From NCBI RefSeq assembly GCF_014697545.1, contig NZ_JACJSA010000021.1, forward strand, positions 62,001 through 126,000: a stretch of 64,000 bases of DNA. The letters are read 5' to 3'. The translations under genes were made by a program, and so were the position numbers. Of this stretch, positions 48,387 to 57,897 are shown piece after piece. Origin of the DNA: Oscillatoria sp. FACHB-1407. GTDB lineage: Bacteria; Cyanobacteriota; Cyanobacteriia; Elainellales; Elainellaceae. The notes under the pieces were generated by a model. The model saw only the letters and a program-made list of their open reading frames with translations. It did no database searches and was not told the DNA's origin. The first letter of the stretch is position 1. Each line of letters begins with the position of its first letter.

Positions 48387-48836
48387 TTACAGATCTCCTC
48401 GGATCTCCTGCACAACACCATCCTTCAGCAACACTTCAACTTGCATCTTGCGAATTAAGTTGTCTCCAGTTTCAATCCGGAAAAACCCTTCAATCTGACC
48501 CTGACCCACTTCCTGATCCATCTCTAACAGTTGCACTTGTTGTAACTGTTGCAAAATCTGGTTTTTCTGTTCCAGAATTTCGCTTTTCTTTTGATTGACT
48601 TGAACCTGGATATTCGTGATCTGTTGGGTAACGGCTGGGTTAGCAGGTTGATTAGCTTGCTTTTGAACCTCAGCCGCCATCCGCTGGCCTTGTGCCTCAA
48701 GTTGCTGGAGTTGGTTATCCAGTTGGTTGATTTGATTCTGGAGTTGTTGTTGTACCTCCTCTTTCCAGCGAGGGGTAACAACAACTTTGACGTTAACGGC
48801 TCGTTTTAAGAGCAAATGAGGTTTGGAAGCATCCAT
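48387..48836 (-). CDS. YlqD family protein
   Basis: A 149-residue protein of the YlqD family, function unknown. The N-terminus LLLKRAVNVKVVVTPRWKEE is typical; about 20-105 is a Gln-rich coiled coil (VQQQLQNQINQLDNQLQQLE), and the C-terminus is a small beta domain ending GVVQEIRGDL, with GFFRIETGDNL just before. No signal or membrane helix is seen. It starts 24 bases after the acyl-activating enzyme's stop on the same strand, so the two may be co-transcribed. Confidence 0.8.
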   Translation of the reverse strand: MDASKPHLLLKRAVNVKVVVTPRWKEEVQQQLQNQINQLDNQLQQLEAQGQRMAAEVQKQANQPANPAVTQQITNIQVQVNQKKSEILEQKNQILQQLQQVQLLEMDQEVGQGQIEGFFRIETGDNLIRKMQVEVLLKDGVVQEIRGDL

Positions 48837-48859
48837 GAGCGATTTTAGTACGGGTGCGT

Positions 48860-50809
48860 TTAAGCAAACATGTCGTCGATCATACCGCGATAGCGATCCG
48901 TCACAACGGCACGACGAATTTTTAGCGTCTGCGTCAACAAACCATTGTCAATCGTGAACGCCTCTGAGAGCAAACGGAAGGGACCAATGCGGTCGTCTGC
49001 GCGATACCCCGGTCGATTTTTGACCTCACGGTTGAGTTCCTGTCGATATAGCTCCTGCACAGCAGGGTGTTGTAAATCAACACTGCCATCCGGTAACAAC
49101 GGCACATTTTGAGCCTGTGCCCATTGCGCCAGTGCTTCCAGATTGGGGACGATGAGCGCACCGAGCGATCGCTGATCTTGCCCCACCAGCATAATCTGAT
49201 CAATGTATACACTGCGTAAACAGGCGTCTTCAATTGGTTGCGGTTCGATATTTTCACCATTGGTTAAGACGATCGTGTCTTTAGCCCGTCCGGTGATGAT
49301 CAAATCCTCTCGCTCGGTAACCCACCCCAAATCTCCTGTGTCAAACCAGCCTTCGGGATCGATCGCCTTTGCGGTTGCCTCTGGGTTCTTATAGTATCCC
49401 TGCATCACCTGAAGTCCCCGAATTAACACCAACCCTTGTTTGCCTGTCGGCACAGGTTGACGGGTTTCTGGATCGACGATGCGCGTCTCGGTATGGGGCA
49501 GCGGTTGACCGTCGCCACCGCGCAGATTACGCCAGGGACGACGCACATGGGTAATTGGAGAGGTTTCGGTTAAGCCGTAGCCACCCAGAATTGGGATACC
49601 GACCGCCTCAAAAAAGTCTTCCAGGTGTTCTGCGATCGACCCCCCACCGCTAACTACATACTTAATGGCTCCTCCGGTTCCCTCGCGCACCTTACGATAA
49701 ACCAGGCGATCGCCCACCTGATGCACCGCCCACAACGCCGCTATTTGAGCAACGGCTCCCACCTTCTCTAACACCGATGGCTTCAGGTTCTCTAAACTCA
49801 ACCCCTGTACAATGCGCCGTGCCTGAACATACTGCAAACTCTTACCAACAAAGAAGTCTACGAGTTTCTGCTTCTTGGCAGGTTGTTCACGAAACTGTTT
49901 TTGCACCCCTTCATAGATCGACTCCCACAAGCGGGGCACACCCACCATGTAGTGCGGCTGAAAGTCTTTCAGATCCTTTTTGACGTGACGAATATTGGTG
50001 TAGATCTGGGTGCATCCGTGAGCAAAGATGAAATATTCAAAAGTGCGCTCGTAGCAGTGCCAGATGGGGAGAATGCTGAGGACGCGATCGCCCGGTTGCA
50101 GTTTCACCACAGCAGCGGCTCCGGCAATTTGTGACAACAGATTGCTGTGGTTGAGCATCACACCTTTGGGTTTGCCAGAGGTGCCAGAGGTATACATCAG
50201 CGTTGCCAGGGTGTCGCGTCGCCGATGGGCAGGCTTGAGGGTATGAGTCGCCCCCAATTCTAGAACCTGCTGAAAAGATAGGATTTCCAAACCATCAGAC
50301 GATTCGACAGGTTCATCCGACAAGACCACGACAAAGCGAATCGGCAGGGAGGATAGCTGGGCAGCGACTTTTTTGAGGGTGGCTTTGTCCTGCACCACCA
50401 GAGTAATACTATCGCTGTGCTCCAAAATAAACGCTAACTCTTCCGCATCAGCTTGTGATCCCCGCACCACATCGATCGCCCCAACGGTCATAATGCCCTG
50501 ATCCGCGATCAACCAACGAGGGCTGTTATCTGAAAATAGGGCGACGTGTTCGTCGGGTCGAATCCCCAATGCTTGCAAACCACTGGCAAACTGCTGGATC
50601 TGCTGATACAGCTCAGCATAGGTCAGCTTGATCTCAGGTTTGACATGCGGATCATGGAGGGCAACGGTTGAGGCAGTCACTGGAGAACGTGCCAACAGTG
50701 CCCACAATTCAGAAATGGCTTGCACTTGGTCATAGGCGATCGCTCCGGGTGAGGTTGTGCGATCGCTGAGTTGAGCAACCGAAGCATTGGGAGAAACCGA
50801 GCCAACCAT
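48860..50809 (-). CDS. AMP-dependent acyl-CoA/acyl-ACP synthetase
   Basis: Adenylate-forming enzyme that activates fatty acids; in cyanobacteria the usual long-chain member of this type is acyl-ACP synthetase (Aas). It is about 649 residues from the ATG at 50809 (MVGSVSPNASVAQLSD); a frame from 50911 adds 34 residues of doubtful sequence. The phosphate loop is LMYTSGTSGKPKGVMLNH, followed by GYGLTETSPITH, GWFDTGDLGWV and the C-terminal GRAKDTIVLTNGENIEP, with the domain-rotation hinge. Aas recycles free fatty acids into lipids. CoA or ACP as acceptor cannot be decided from this sequence. Confidence 0.93.
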   Translation of the reverse strand: MVGSVSPNASVAQLSDRTTSPGAIAYDQVQAISELWALLARSPVTASTVALHDPHVKPEIKLTYAELYQQIQQFASGLQALGIRPDEHVALFSDNSPRWLIADQGIMTVGAIDVVRGSQADAEELAFILEHSDSITLVVQDKATLKKVAAQLSSLPIRFVVVLSDEPVESSDGLEILSFQQVLELGATHTLKPAHRRRDTLATLMYTSGTSGKPKGVMLNHSNLLSQIAGAAAVVKLQPGDRVLSILPIWHCYERTFEYFIFAHGCTQIYTNIRHVKKDLKDFQPHYMVGVPRLWESIYEGVQKQFREQPAKKQKLVDFFVGKSLQYVQARRIVQGLSLENLKPSVLEKVGAVAQIAALWAVHQVGDRLVYRKVREGTGGAIKYVVSGGGSIAEHLEDFFEAVGIPILGGYGLTETSPITHVRRPWRNLRGGDGQPLPHTETRIVDPETRQPVPTGKQGLVLIRGLQVMQGYYKNPEATAKAIDPEGWFDTGDLGWVTEREDLIITGRAKDTIVLTNGENIEPQPIEDACLRSVYIDQIMLVGQDQRSLGALIVPNLEALAQWAQAQNVPLLPDGSVDLQHPAVQELYRQELNREVKNRPGYRADDRIGPFRLLSEAFTIDNGLLTQTLKIRRAVVTDRYRGMIDDMFA

Positions 50810-50936
50810 AGATTTTCTAATGGAAGTGTAAGGGGTTATGTTTAATACCCTACTGCTTAGAGCGTTAAAATAGGCACTGTTTGGGGACAGAAAACTATCC
50901 GTCTGTTTCAATCAATTGACCAATGAAGAGGTATCA

Positions 50937-51221
50937 ATGCCAAAAGCAGTTTGGAACGGCGTTGTTGTAGCCGAAAGTGACCAGTGCGAAGTCGTCGAGG
51001 GTAATCAATATTTCCCTCCAGATTCCATCAAATCCGAATATTTCAAGCCCAGCGATACCCACTCGACCTGCCCCTGGAAAGGGGTCGCCAGCTATTACAA
51101 CCTTGAGGTCAATGGGCAAGTCAATAAAGATGCTGCCTGGTATTACCCCACTCCTAAAGACGCCGCTAAAAATATCACGGGTTACATTGCGTTTTGGCGC
51201 GGAGTCAAAGTCGAAGTCTAA
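50937..51221 (+). CDS. DUF427 family protein
   Basis: A 94-residue small beta-rich protein of the DUF427 family. It starts MPKAVWNGVVVAESDQCEVV, and the signature YFPPDSIKSEYFKPSDTHST with CPWKGVASYYNLEVNG follows, then AAWYYPTPKDAAKNITGYIA. The family has no settled function. AGAGG is six bases before the ATG at 50937; an upstream in-frame start at 50916 is less likely. It is divergent from the acyl-activating enzyme gene and has no gene directly after it. Confidence 0.9.
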   Translation: MPKAVWNGVVVAESDQCEVVEGNQYFPPDSIKSEYFKPSDTHSTCPWKGVASYYNLEVNGQVNKDAAWYYPTPKDAAKNITGYIAFWRGVKVEV

Positions 51222-52127
51222 TCCCGGTTTTGGTTAAGCGTCTGACCTCTAATTCACCTGAGTTTCGGGTCAGGATTTTAGCGGTTGAAACCGCAGCTAT
51301 GCGAGCAAAACGGTAGTGTTTCAAATCTGTTGCTACTGCCCCCCGGCTGTCGCCCTTAGTAAGGGCTACCGTGTACACGCAAGTCTTTATAACCCCCTAC
51401 ATCCCCCAATTTTGGGGGACTTTGAACCTTTGTCAAAGGTCTTGACCCGATCAGAAGCACCCGTGCTGGGAACCGATGCGAAGCGCGCTTTTGGTTTCAC
51501 CGAAACACCTTCTGCTAGGGGACTTGGGGGAGGCAGTGGCGTCCCCCAATGGGGGTTTGGGGGATTCTCCCCTAATGCCTGGTTCTCGAACTCACGGCAG
51601 TCATCGAGTGTCCCATTGACAAAGCAAAAATGTGTGTACACCGTAGCTTGATAAGAGGGACTACAGGGGGTTCTTATAGAGGCTGTCAACCGCTTTAGCA
51701 CACCATCAGTAGCTCCTCCCCGGTCACTACCAGTCACCTGCGCTAGCGACTAATACCTGAACTGCGAACCCAGGTTGGGGTCTGCCAAATACCCGTGAGC
51801 GGTAGGATGTCAGGTTGATCCCCAAAAATGGGTACACTTTTTGAGGATCATGTTAGTATTATATGTTTGCAACTGAGTTACCCCATGTGGCAAGATTCCC
51901 CTTTTGTCACCTCGGAATGGAAGTAACCGTGCTTGCATCAGGCTGTTTCGTGTTTTCGTTTGCAAATTGATGTTTGCAACAGGGCAGCGATCGCGTGTGA
52001 CTACAACCTACGCGATCTCCATCATGACCCTGTATCTCGTTTAATCCGGATTGAACCCCACTCCGCGAGGAATGAGGTCACAGTCTGATAAAATCTCTGC
52101 TGAATCAATCCCATCCCTGTGAGGGTA
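51222..52127. other. Long intergenic region with a MITE-like element
   Basis: About 905 bases without a supported gene. The central part is the inverted-repeat element at 51365-51647. The rest (51648-52127) shows no recognised feature; a 111-codon frame at 51316-51651 lies inside the element and is probably not coding. Confidence 0.55.
51365..51647. mobile_element. MITE-like inverted-repeat element, long copy
   Basis: The ends GCTACCGTGTACACGCA and TGTGTGTACACCGTAGC are 17-base inverted repeats with two mismatches. The outer 45 bases on the left and about 40 on the right match, in opposite orientation, the 99-bp element at 61838-61936; the 283-bp copy carries about 185 extra central bases with GGGGGA/TCCCCC palindromes. 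There is no transposase and no clear target duplication. Confidence 0.65.
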
Positions 52128-52736
52128 ATGCAACTGAATCAACCACCCGCTCCGTCCACTTCTGTTTTACTGGAAACCTTGCCAGACCCCGGCTATCCAG
52201 ATGAGGTTTGTCCCCGTCGGGCACGGTTACAGCTTGATCTATTACTATTGGCGATCGAAGCTTTAGATTTGGGTGGCTCTGAAGCCTTGCTGGTGGTCGC
52301 CAAAGATTTACAACTTCAGGAAATCGTCAAAAATCGCGTCACGTTGTGGCAACTCAGAAGCAGCAACCCGCTCAGACGCAGTAGCAGTCAGCGGCGCGTC
52401 TTGACCCTGAAGGAAGCGAAAGCCCTGGTTCTGATCTCTTGCCATCTGGCACGTCGCTTGACTGTTTTGATTCGCCAGCTACTTCTGGCTTACGAAAAGC
52501 TCAACGAAAAGCAACTCTCCCCCGAACATCACTATCGCTTGTCGGACTATTTAGAGCGATTTCGAGCACATTTTCGGGCGCGGATGAACCCCAAACGAGC
52601 CGCTATCATGGCATACAACACCAACGAAAAGCTTGACCAGTTAGCTTTGACTCTGCTGGGGCAACTGCTATTTTGCACAGGCACCTCCGGTCCACAGCGG
52701 CTCTGGATCAGTTTGTTTGATGGAGAAGTGGCATGA
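52128..52736 (+). CDS. DUF3038 family protein
   Basis: A 202-residue, mostly helical cyanobacterial protein of unknown function. Characteristic parts are CPRRARLQLDLLLLAIEALD, the basic stretch LRSSNPLRRSSSQRRV, LVLISCHLARRLTVLIRQLL and DYLERFRAHFRARMNP. No membrane helix or signal is evident. Its stop overlaps the ATG of the DUF4335 gene by four bases (ATGA), so the two proteins are translated together and probably act together. A GTG nine bases upstream (52119) is an alternative start. Confidence 0.85.
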   Translation: MQLNQPPAPSTSVLLETLPDPGYPDEVCPRRARLQLDLLLLAIEALDLGGSEALLVVAKDLQLQEIVKNRVTLWQLRSSNPLRRSSSQRRVLTLKEAKALVLISCHLARRLTVLIRQLLLAYEKLNEKQLSPEHHYRLSDYLERFRAHFRARMNPKRAAIMAYNTNEKLDQLALTLLGQLLFCTGTSGPQRLWISLFDGEVA

Positions 52737-53893
52737 CCATTAAACGTCAGTACAGTCTGCCCAACTGTAAGCTTATTGTCGAAGGCGTTGGTGAAGAGAA
52801 CCTCACAATCGGTGCACCTCGTCCCCTGCTATCGATGGTGGTCAATGTAGAGTGCCACTTCGTTGGGCATGAAAAACCGCTGGTGGGTGGACAAACGTTT
52901 TTAACCAGCTTAGTCAACGCAACAACCGAGTACGCACAGGAATATCTCAGTGGGATTCGCCATCCTACTCCATCCGTCGGCGCATCTGAAGGGGTGAAAA
53001 TTCAGCGGGTTGAACCAGATACACATCGCCTGGTGATGTACCCTGAACCGATTGCTGAAATGCCTTCTGCTGCTGAATCCATTCAAGTTGACCTCCAGAC
53101 CGTGCAACTGTTTGATCTCGTGGAGGCGATCGACCAATTGTGTGCCGATACACAAACGCTGCCTGACCTGTCTCTCAAGCTCAATCCTCTATCCAGACGC
53201 TACATCGTCTCGCAAGAGCCAATCACCAAACGAGCTGTACCTGCGGCGATCGGGGCTTCTGGTTTGGCCGTCGCCGCGGCTCTCCTATTTATGATTCCGG
53301 TGCCAGAGGTGCGTCGTCCAGAGCCCACTCAAGGTGAAGCGACACAAGAATCACCGATCGCCTCTCCAGCAGGTGCAGGTTCCCCAGACCCCACTGCAAC
53401 GGGTTCGCCAGAGCCAACCTCCAGCCCAGAGGCAGTTGGTGCGACAACAGGTAGCCCAGATGCATCCAGTCCAGAGCCTTCTCCAGAGGCAGCCGAGACA
53501 GGCGGCGAGACAGCCGCTGCTGACCCAACGGGTGCTAGCGTGCTGGACGCTGCACCTGCGATTACCGATGCAGATCAGATCAGTGATTTGACTGGGAATC
53601 TGCGAGATCAGTTAGATGAAGCCTGGAGAAATAACCCAGACTTTCCCGAAGACCTGGTTTATCGGGTGGGGGTTGCCGCAAACGGTGACATTTTGGGCTT
53701 TGACTACGAAAATGATGCAGCGGTTCAATATCGCGACCAGGTGCCTTTACTAGATCTGTTGTATAACCCAACCGATACTCCTACCGATGAGCCGATCGCC
53801 GATTTTCGAGTGGTGTTCACTACAGGAGGTCGGGTGGAGGTGAGTCCGTGGAACGGTCGCCCGAATGCTGAAAGCCCGACCCCTAGCCCTTAG
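52733..53893 (+). CDS. DUF4335 family protein
   Basis: A 386-residue cyanobacterial protein of unknown function. The N-terminal domain (about 1-165) begins MTIKRQYSLPNCKLIVEGV, typical of the family. One membrane helix follows (about 166-190, AAIGASGLAVAAALLFMIPV), then a Pro/Ser/Glu-rich, probably disordered stretch with PEPTSSPEA-type repeats (about 195-265) and a C-terminal domain (about 275-386) containing DQLDEAWRNNPDFPEDLVYR and FDYENDAAVQYRDQVPLLDL. By position the helix should place the C-terminal domain across the membrane. It is coupled to the DUF3038 gene. Confidence 0.85.
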   Translation: MTIKRQYSLPNCKLIVEGVGEENLTIGAPRPLLSMVVNVECHFVGHEKPLVGGQTFLTSLVNATTEYAQEYLSGIRHPTPSVGASEGVKIQRVEPDTHRLVMYPEPIAEMPSAAESIQVDLQTVQLFDLVEAIDQLCADTQTLPDLSLKLNPLSRRYIVSQEPITKRAVPAAIGASGLAVAAALLFMIPVPEVRRPEPTQGEATQESPIASPAGAGSPDPTATGSPEPTSSPEAVGATTGSPDASSPEPSPEAAETGGETAAADPTGASVLDAAPAITDADQISDLTGNLRDQLDEAWRNNPDFPEDLVYRVGVAANGDILGFDYENDAAVQYRDQVPLLDLLYNPTDTPTDEPIADFRVVFTTGGRVEVSPWNGRPNAESPTPSP

Positions 53894-53918
53894 GAGATTT
53901 CCAGGAAACAAAATACCT

Positions 53919-53945
53919 GTAAGGGCATTTCGCGAAACGCCCCTA
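53919..53945. repeat. Small dispersed palindrome
   Basis: GTAAGGGCATTT and AAACGCCCCTAC flank CGCG and form a near-perfect palindrome just after the DUF4335 gene. This resembles a short palindromic intergenic repeat that I recall from many cyanobacteria. Confidence 0.65.
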
Positions 53946-54029
53946 CCCAAAACCGACTGGTAGATTCTTTCTCAGAAATCTCCTTAATACCTAATCTTTG
54001 ATACCTCATATAGCAATCCTATTTGATTT

Positions 54030-54084
54030 GTGAAAAAAGCTGTTTGTGAAAGTGCCCGCCCAAAGGGCGGGCACTTTCACAAAC
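54030..54084 (-). terminator. Strong hairpin, probable terminator of the convergent gene
   Basis: Two 20-base arms (54042-54061 and 54065-54084) pair perfectly over a three-base loop. On the minus strand the stem is followed by GCTTTTTTCA, so it should terminate the gene at 54142-55098. Confidence 0.75.
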
Positions 54085-54100
54085 GATTTAGGATCGCTAT

Positions 54101-54133
54101 AGATCTCCAGCATTTTGAAAATGCCGGAGATCT
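54101..54133. repeat. Hairpin with AGATCTCC/GGAGATCT ends
   Basis: Two arms of about 15 bases pair with one mismatch between the terminator and the stop of the convergent gene. The ends resemble the GATCCCC hairpins elsewhere in the window. Confidence 0.5.
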
Positions 54134-54141
54134 CAAGGGGG

Positions 54142-55098
54142 TTAGCGATGGGCTTGTGGTCCTGCCCAGACGTTGGTCACGGTCTGTCCAAAGGTGACGG
54201 GTTGATCTTCGATCGCCGCGATCGTCTGTCCCGTAAAATCGACTGCCCACAAATTCCACGTTTCATCGCCAATTTGCCCAGCCCGAAACAAAACGCGATC
54301 GGGGTTCGTTTGACTCCAGCCCAACAAAATGGCGTTGCTGTATTGCACCCCACTGGGGGCGATCGTGCGAATGCGGTTGGTCTGACGCTCCCATACGACC
54401 GCAAAATCGGAGGCGATGTCGGTGCCAAAAAGGGATTCAAACTCGCGTGCCAGGATGCGATCGCCTGAAGCAGACCACGCCACTGGAATCAAAATCGCAA
54501 TCATCCCGGCTCGTTGCGGTTCCCGGTTGGGCATAAACGGATTATCGGCAAATGGCGAAGCAGCAGTTACCGTCTGTAAATCCCCGGTTCTTAAATTTTC
54601 AACAAACAACACGCTGTTCACCCGACTGTGTGTAAAGTCGGGCATGACCTGCATTTGAATCCGACTATAGGCAGCAAATTGACCATCAGGTGAGATTAAT
54701 GCCTGAGTGCGATAGTATCGAAGCTTGGGAGTGGACGCCCCGTTGCCCTCGTCTTGGGTGGCTAAAACCCAATTCCAGGGGATGGGGTAGGGGCTATTGA
54801 GCGGATCGAGCTGAACAGAGTGCTGCGTCATGTCAGGTTCAGGGGCAAGGTCAGGTTCAGGAACGGGATCAGATTCAGGGGCAAGGCCAGGTTCAAAAAC
54901 CCGGTCAGGTTCAGGAACCATTTCAGATGAATGGGGGACGGACTGATCAGTAGTAACAGATTCAGAATCCGCTAACGCAGACCCGGAATGCTTGAACGGA
55001 GAAAATAGTAGCCCCAATGGCAATGACCAAATCGCAGCGATTAGCAAACAAGATGATTGTCGAAACAACCATCCCGCAGGTGATGTTGCGTGGCGCAT
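54142..55098 (-). CDS. Exported protein with acidic Pro-Glu repeats and a propeller-like domain
   Basis: A 318-residue protein with an N-terminal hydrophobic stretch (SSCLLIAAIWSLPLGLLFSP) that can act as signal or anchor. A short acidic region (about 60-92) repeats the PEPD motif (PEPDRVFEPGLAPESD, then PVPEPDLAPEPD). From about 100 to 318 there are propeller-like segments (LRYYRTQALISPDGQFAAYS, IPVAWSASGDRILAREFES), as in TolB/WD40-like proteins. I do not recognise a family. The Pro-Glu repeat may span the envelope or act as a flexible linker. It is divergent from the OmpA-like gene. Confidence 0.6.
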   Translation of the reverse strand: MRHATSPAGWLFRQSSCLLIAAIWSLPLGLLFSPFKHSGSALADSESVTTDQSVPHSSEMVPEPDRVFEPGLAPESDPVPEPDLAPEPDMTQHSVQLDPLNSPYPIPWNWVLATQDEGNGASTPKLRYYRTQALISPDGQFAAYSRIQMQVMPDFTHSRVNSVLFVENLRTGDLQTVTAASPFADNPFMPNREPQRAGMIAILIPVAWSASGDRILAREFESLFGTDIASDFAVVWERQTNRIRTIAPSGVQYSNAILLGWSQTNPDRVLFRAGQIGDETWNLWAVDFTGQTIAAIEDQPVTFGQTVTNVWAGPQAHR

Positions 55099-55263
55099 GA
55101 CGAGAACCTCTTTAAAGAATCGGTTGAGTGTGAGCAGCAGCGCCAGCTCGGCAGTAAAATCCTTTGTGTTCTTTTATGTATAGCAAGTGATTGGGCATCA
55201 AAACAGGAACTCTGTAAGTTTTTAACAGACTTAAACAAGTGATAACCTTTGTAGGGTCAATCT

Positions 55264-55947
55264 ATGGCTAAAACTTCACCAACCTCAACTCATGACCCCG
55301 CTGTAACACCTAAGCCGCACCCTATACGTTCCTTTTTAGTCCTGGTGTTTCGGTTGTTGCTCCTGGGGATCGGTGGAGGATTTGCCGCCCTGTTGGGAAT
55401 AGCGATCGCCCAGTTTCGTCCAGCATCAGCCCCCAGTGAACCGTTGGCTGCGCGGCTTTTTCGGCAATCGACTCAAATTCTGCAACAGACCCAGCGGGGA
55501 TCTCCGGTTTCAACCGATCCCCAAACGGCGGAGACGCCCACCACAACTCCTGCCTCTCCCTCGGCGATCGTCACTGCGGATGCAGATGCCCTGACCTTTA
55601 CCCTGCCGAGCGATGCTTTATTTGAAACCAATCAGACGGCATTGCGCCCTGATGCTCAGTCAATCTTGAACGGGATTCAACAAGATCTGCAACGGTATCC
55701 AGGTGCGGTCGTGCGTATCGCATCCCACACGGCCTCAGCCACCCCACCTGACGCCAGCAATGCAGCAAGAGATCGCAGTCGCTCCCTCGCGCAAGCACAA
55801 ACCATTGAAACCTATCTGTCAGATACCTTGGGCGATCGCTATCACTGGGTCAGCATCGGATACGGTAGCACGCGCCCCCTCGTCCCAAATGATAGCCCAC
55901 TCAACCAGCAAAGCAACCGCCGTATTGAGATTACAGTCGAGCCGTAG
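55264..55947 (+). CDS. OmpA-like domain membrane protein
   Basis: A 227-residue protein with one membrane helix near 25-50 (SFLVLVFRLLLLGIGGGFAA), a linker of about 50 residues rich in Thr and Pro, and a C-terminal OmpA-like domain (about 108-227) that ends with the family's QSNRRIEITVEP. The Asp and Arg of such domains bind peptidoglycan diaminopimelate; here DRSRSLAQAQTIETYL and SNRR match the pattern. It is probably an inner-membrane protein whose OmpA domain binds the cell wall, like MotB, but it lacks a MotB-like plug and has no MotA neighbour. Confidence 0.85.
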   Translation: MAKTSPTSTHDPAVTPKPHPIRSFLVLVFRLLLLGIGGGFAALLGIAIAQFRPASAPSEPLAARLFRQSTQILQQTQRGSPVSTDPQTAETPTTTPASPSAIVTADADALTFTLPSDALFETNQTALRPDAQSILNGIQQDLQRYPGAVVRIASHTASATPPDASNAARDRSRSLAQAQTIETYLSDTLGDRYHWVSIGYGSTRPLVPNDSPLNQQSNRRIEITVEP

Positions 55948-56040
55948 TGTTGCGCATGAGGGCAATCTTAAGATCCTAAAATAGCTCTGATTGTTTGATC
56001 TCCATCCCCTCTGTCAACCAGGGGGCACCCATATTTGCCC

Positions 56041-57024
56041 ATGAGACTCGTTTTTTTTGGAACCCCAGACTTCGCCGTACCCAGCCTCAAAACCCTGTTG
56101 AGCCATCCTGAGTTTGAGGTGTTAGCAGTGGTGACTCAGCCCGACAAACGACGGGGACGGGGCACGGAGTTGTCACCTTCACCCGTCAAGGCGATCGCCC
56201 TGGAGCACAACCTGCCTGTGTGGCAACCGCAACGCATCAAAAAAGATGCCGAAACGTTGCAGCAGTTGCGAGATGCCAATGCAGATGCCTTTGTGGTGGT
56301 TGCCTACGGGCAAATTTTATCCCAAGAGATTTTAGACATGCCCCGGTTGGGTTGCATCAATGCCCACGGGTCACTCTTACCCGATTACCGGGGAGCCGCA
56401 CCGATTCAATGGAGCATCTATCATGGTGAAACCGAGACGGGCATCACCACTATGTTGATGGATGCAGGCATGGATACGGGGGCGATGTTAATCAAAGCAA
56501 CCACCCCGATTGGCTGGATGGACACCGCCTGGGACTTAGCAAAGACCCTATCGGCGATCGCGGCTGATGTCTTAGTCGAAACCCTGATCAAATTAGATCA
56601 GCAAGCGATCGACCCCATTCCTCAAGATCACGAGCAAGCCACCTACGCACCGCTGATCAAGAAAGAAGACTATCCGTTGGACTGGAACCGGGGGGCGATC
56701 GCGCTCCATAATCAAATTCGGGGGTTCTATCCCAACTGTGTGACAACCTTTCGGGGAAATGCGCTAAAAGTGACACATACCCTTCCCCTCAACCAACCCG
56801 ACGCCCTGACTCCAGAACTACAAGCTGAGCGCGATCGCCTCACCTGGGATCAAACAGCTACTCCTGGAACGGTGGTTGCCGTACTCAAAAATCACGGATT
56901 GATTGTGCAAACCGGAGATGGACTCCTGTTGCTGACTGAGGTACAACTGGCAGGAAAGCGATCGCAGTCCGGGTGGGATTTTGTCAACGGCACTCGATTA
57001 ACCGTTGGCGAGACGTTCAGTTGA
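56041..57024 (+). CDS. fmt: Methionyl-tRNA formyltransferase
   Basis: Formylates initiator Met-tRNA from 10-formyl-tetrahydrofolate. It is 327 residues from the ATG at 56041 ([20 protein letters not shown]); a TTG two codons earlier is also in frame. The catalytic region reads [19 protein letters not shown] (Asn, His), then [13 protein letters not shown], with the Asp of the N-H-D set. The C-terminal domain has [14 protein letters not shown] and [14 protein letters not shown]. It lies about 95 bases after the OmpA-like gene on the same strand; the two are not otherwise linked. Confidence 0.97.
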   Translation: MRLVFFGTPDFAVPSLKTLLSHPEFEVLAVVTQPDKRRGRGTELSPSPVKAIALEHNLPVWQPQRIKKDAETLQQLRDANADAFVVVAYGQILSQEILDMPRLGCINAHGSLLPDYRGAAPIQWSIYHGETETGITTMLMDAGMDTGAMLIKATTPIGWMDTAWDLAKTLSAIAADVLVETLIKLDQQAIDPIPQDHEQATYAPLIKKEDYPLDWNRGAIALHNQIRGFYPNCVTTFRGNALKVTHTLPLNQPDALTPELQAERDRLTWDQTATPGTVVAVLKNHGLIVQTGDGLLLLTEVQLAGKRSQSGWDFVNGTRLTVGETFS

Positions 57025-57104
57025 GTGTGATGAAGTGATTCAACATGCAAAAACATCTCATCTGGCTAGATGAGATACCGAATCGGCTGTCAGCCCATAG
57101 CCGA

Positions 57105-57635
57105 CTATTGACTCTTTAATCGAGCTAACATGTCATCAAAGCGGGCTTGAGCCACAGCAACTGTTTCAGCCATGCCTGGATCAACGCCATTGGTTTCCGC
57201 AGCGGGTTTGTCTTTGTCCTCTCCCAACTGCTTCACCGTGCCGCGCAGTCGATGCGACAACATGATGGCTAACGCCCGATAAAAGCGGCAGCCAAACGCA
57301 ATATCTTGTTTCAGCTTTTCGGCAAGCTGAGTTCGAGGAATCGAGAGCACCAGGCAATTTTCCAAGGTTTGCACTGTTGCCGACGGAGGACGAGAATCGA
57401 CGAATGACATCTCCCCGACAACCTCACCGCTCGACAATCGAGCGACCTCCCGTCCCGTCATCGCTGAAATTGAAACAACCAGAGTCCCTTCTAACAAGAT
57501 ATAGAGCGTGTCAACGGGTTTACCCTCGTGAATGAGGATCGTCCCCGCAGAAACATCCTGCTTACTACCAACCTGAATTAACCAATTAATATCCTCGTCA
57601 TCCAACTCACTCAAAATGAACAGGACTTTCTTCAT
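57105..57635 (-). CDS. Cyclic nucleotide-binding domain protein
   Basis: A 176-residue protein with one CNMP-binding domain (about 20-120): TILIHEGKPVDTLYILLEGT, VVGEMSFVDSRPPSATVQTL and IPRTQLAEKLKQD. The phosphate-binding cassette EMSFVDSRPPSA is close to the cAMP-binding consensus, with the key Arg. A helical tail follows, without a DNA-binding domain, so it is not a Crp regulator. The ATG at 57635 is preceded by AAGGAA; a frame from 57725 adds 30 residues. It lies between fmt and rarA in the opposite direction. A stand-alone ligand sensor is likely; its partner is unknown. Confidence 0.85.
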   Translation of the reverse strand: MKKVLFILSELDDEDINWLIQVGSKQDVSAGTILIHEGKPVDTLYILLEGTLVVSISAMTGREVARLSSGEVVGEMSFVDSRPPSATVQTLENCLVLSIPRTQLAEKLKQDIAFGCRFYRALAIMLSHRLRGTVKQLGEDKDKPAAETNGVDPGMAETVAVAQARFDDMLARLKSQ

Positions 57636-57897
57636 AAATAAATTCCTTACGCAAAGTTGTGCTGGTAGACCCAAGTTTTGTCCATCCCTTAGCAACCCTG
57701 ATTGCATTCGCTTCTGGTATGGCAACCGCCATCACTTACCAGAGGAATGCGACTGTCGAAAGCACCCGATGAGTAGTAAGCCTATCTTTTTATACCAACA
57801 TTACCGAAGCACGTCATGATAATTCTTGGATAATCTCGGATCTTATCGTGATGCCCCTGCTGCTTAATCCGGCTGTTGTTAGACCTGTCTCCATCCT

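Noticed and set aside
51316-51651. 111-codon frame and its minus-strand counterpart (51387-51737)
   Set aside because: Both lie inside the inverted-repeat element, whose palindromes keep frames open on both strands.
55264-55947. MotB-type stator protein
   Set aside because: It shares the single helix plus OmpA-like layout, but there is no MotA neighbour or plug segment, and no flagellar genes occur in the window.
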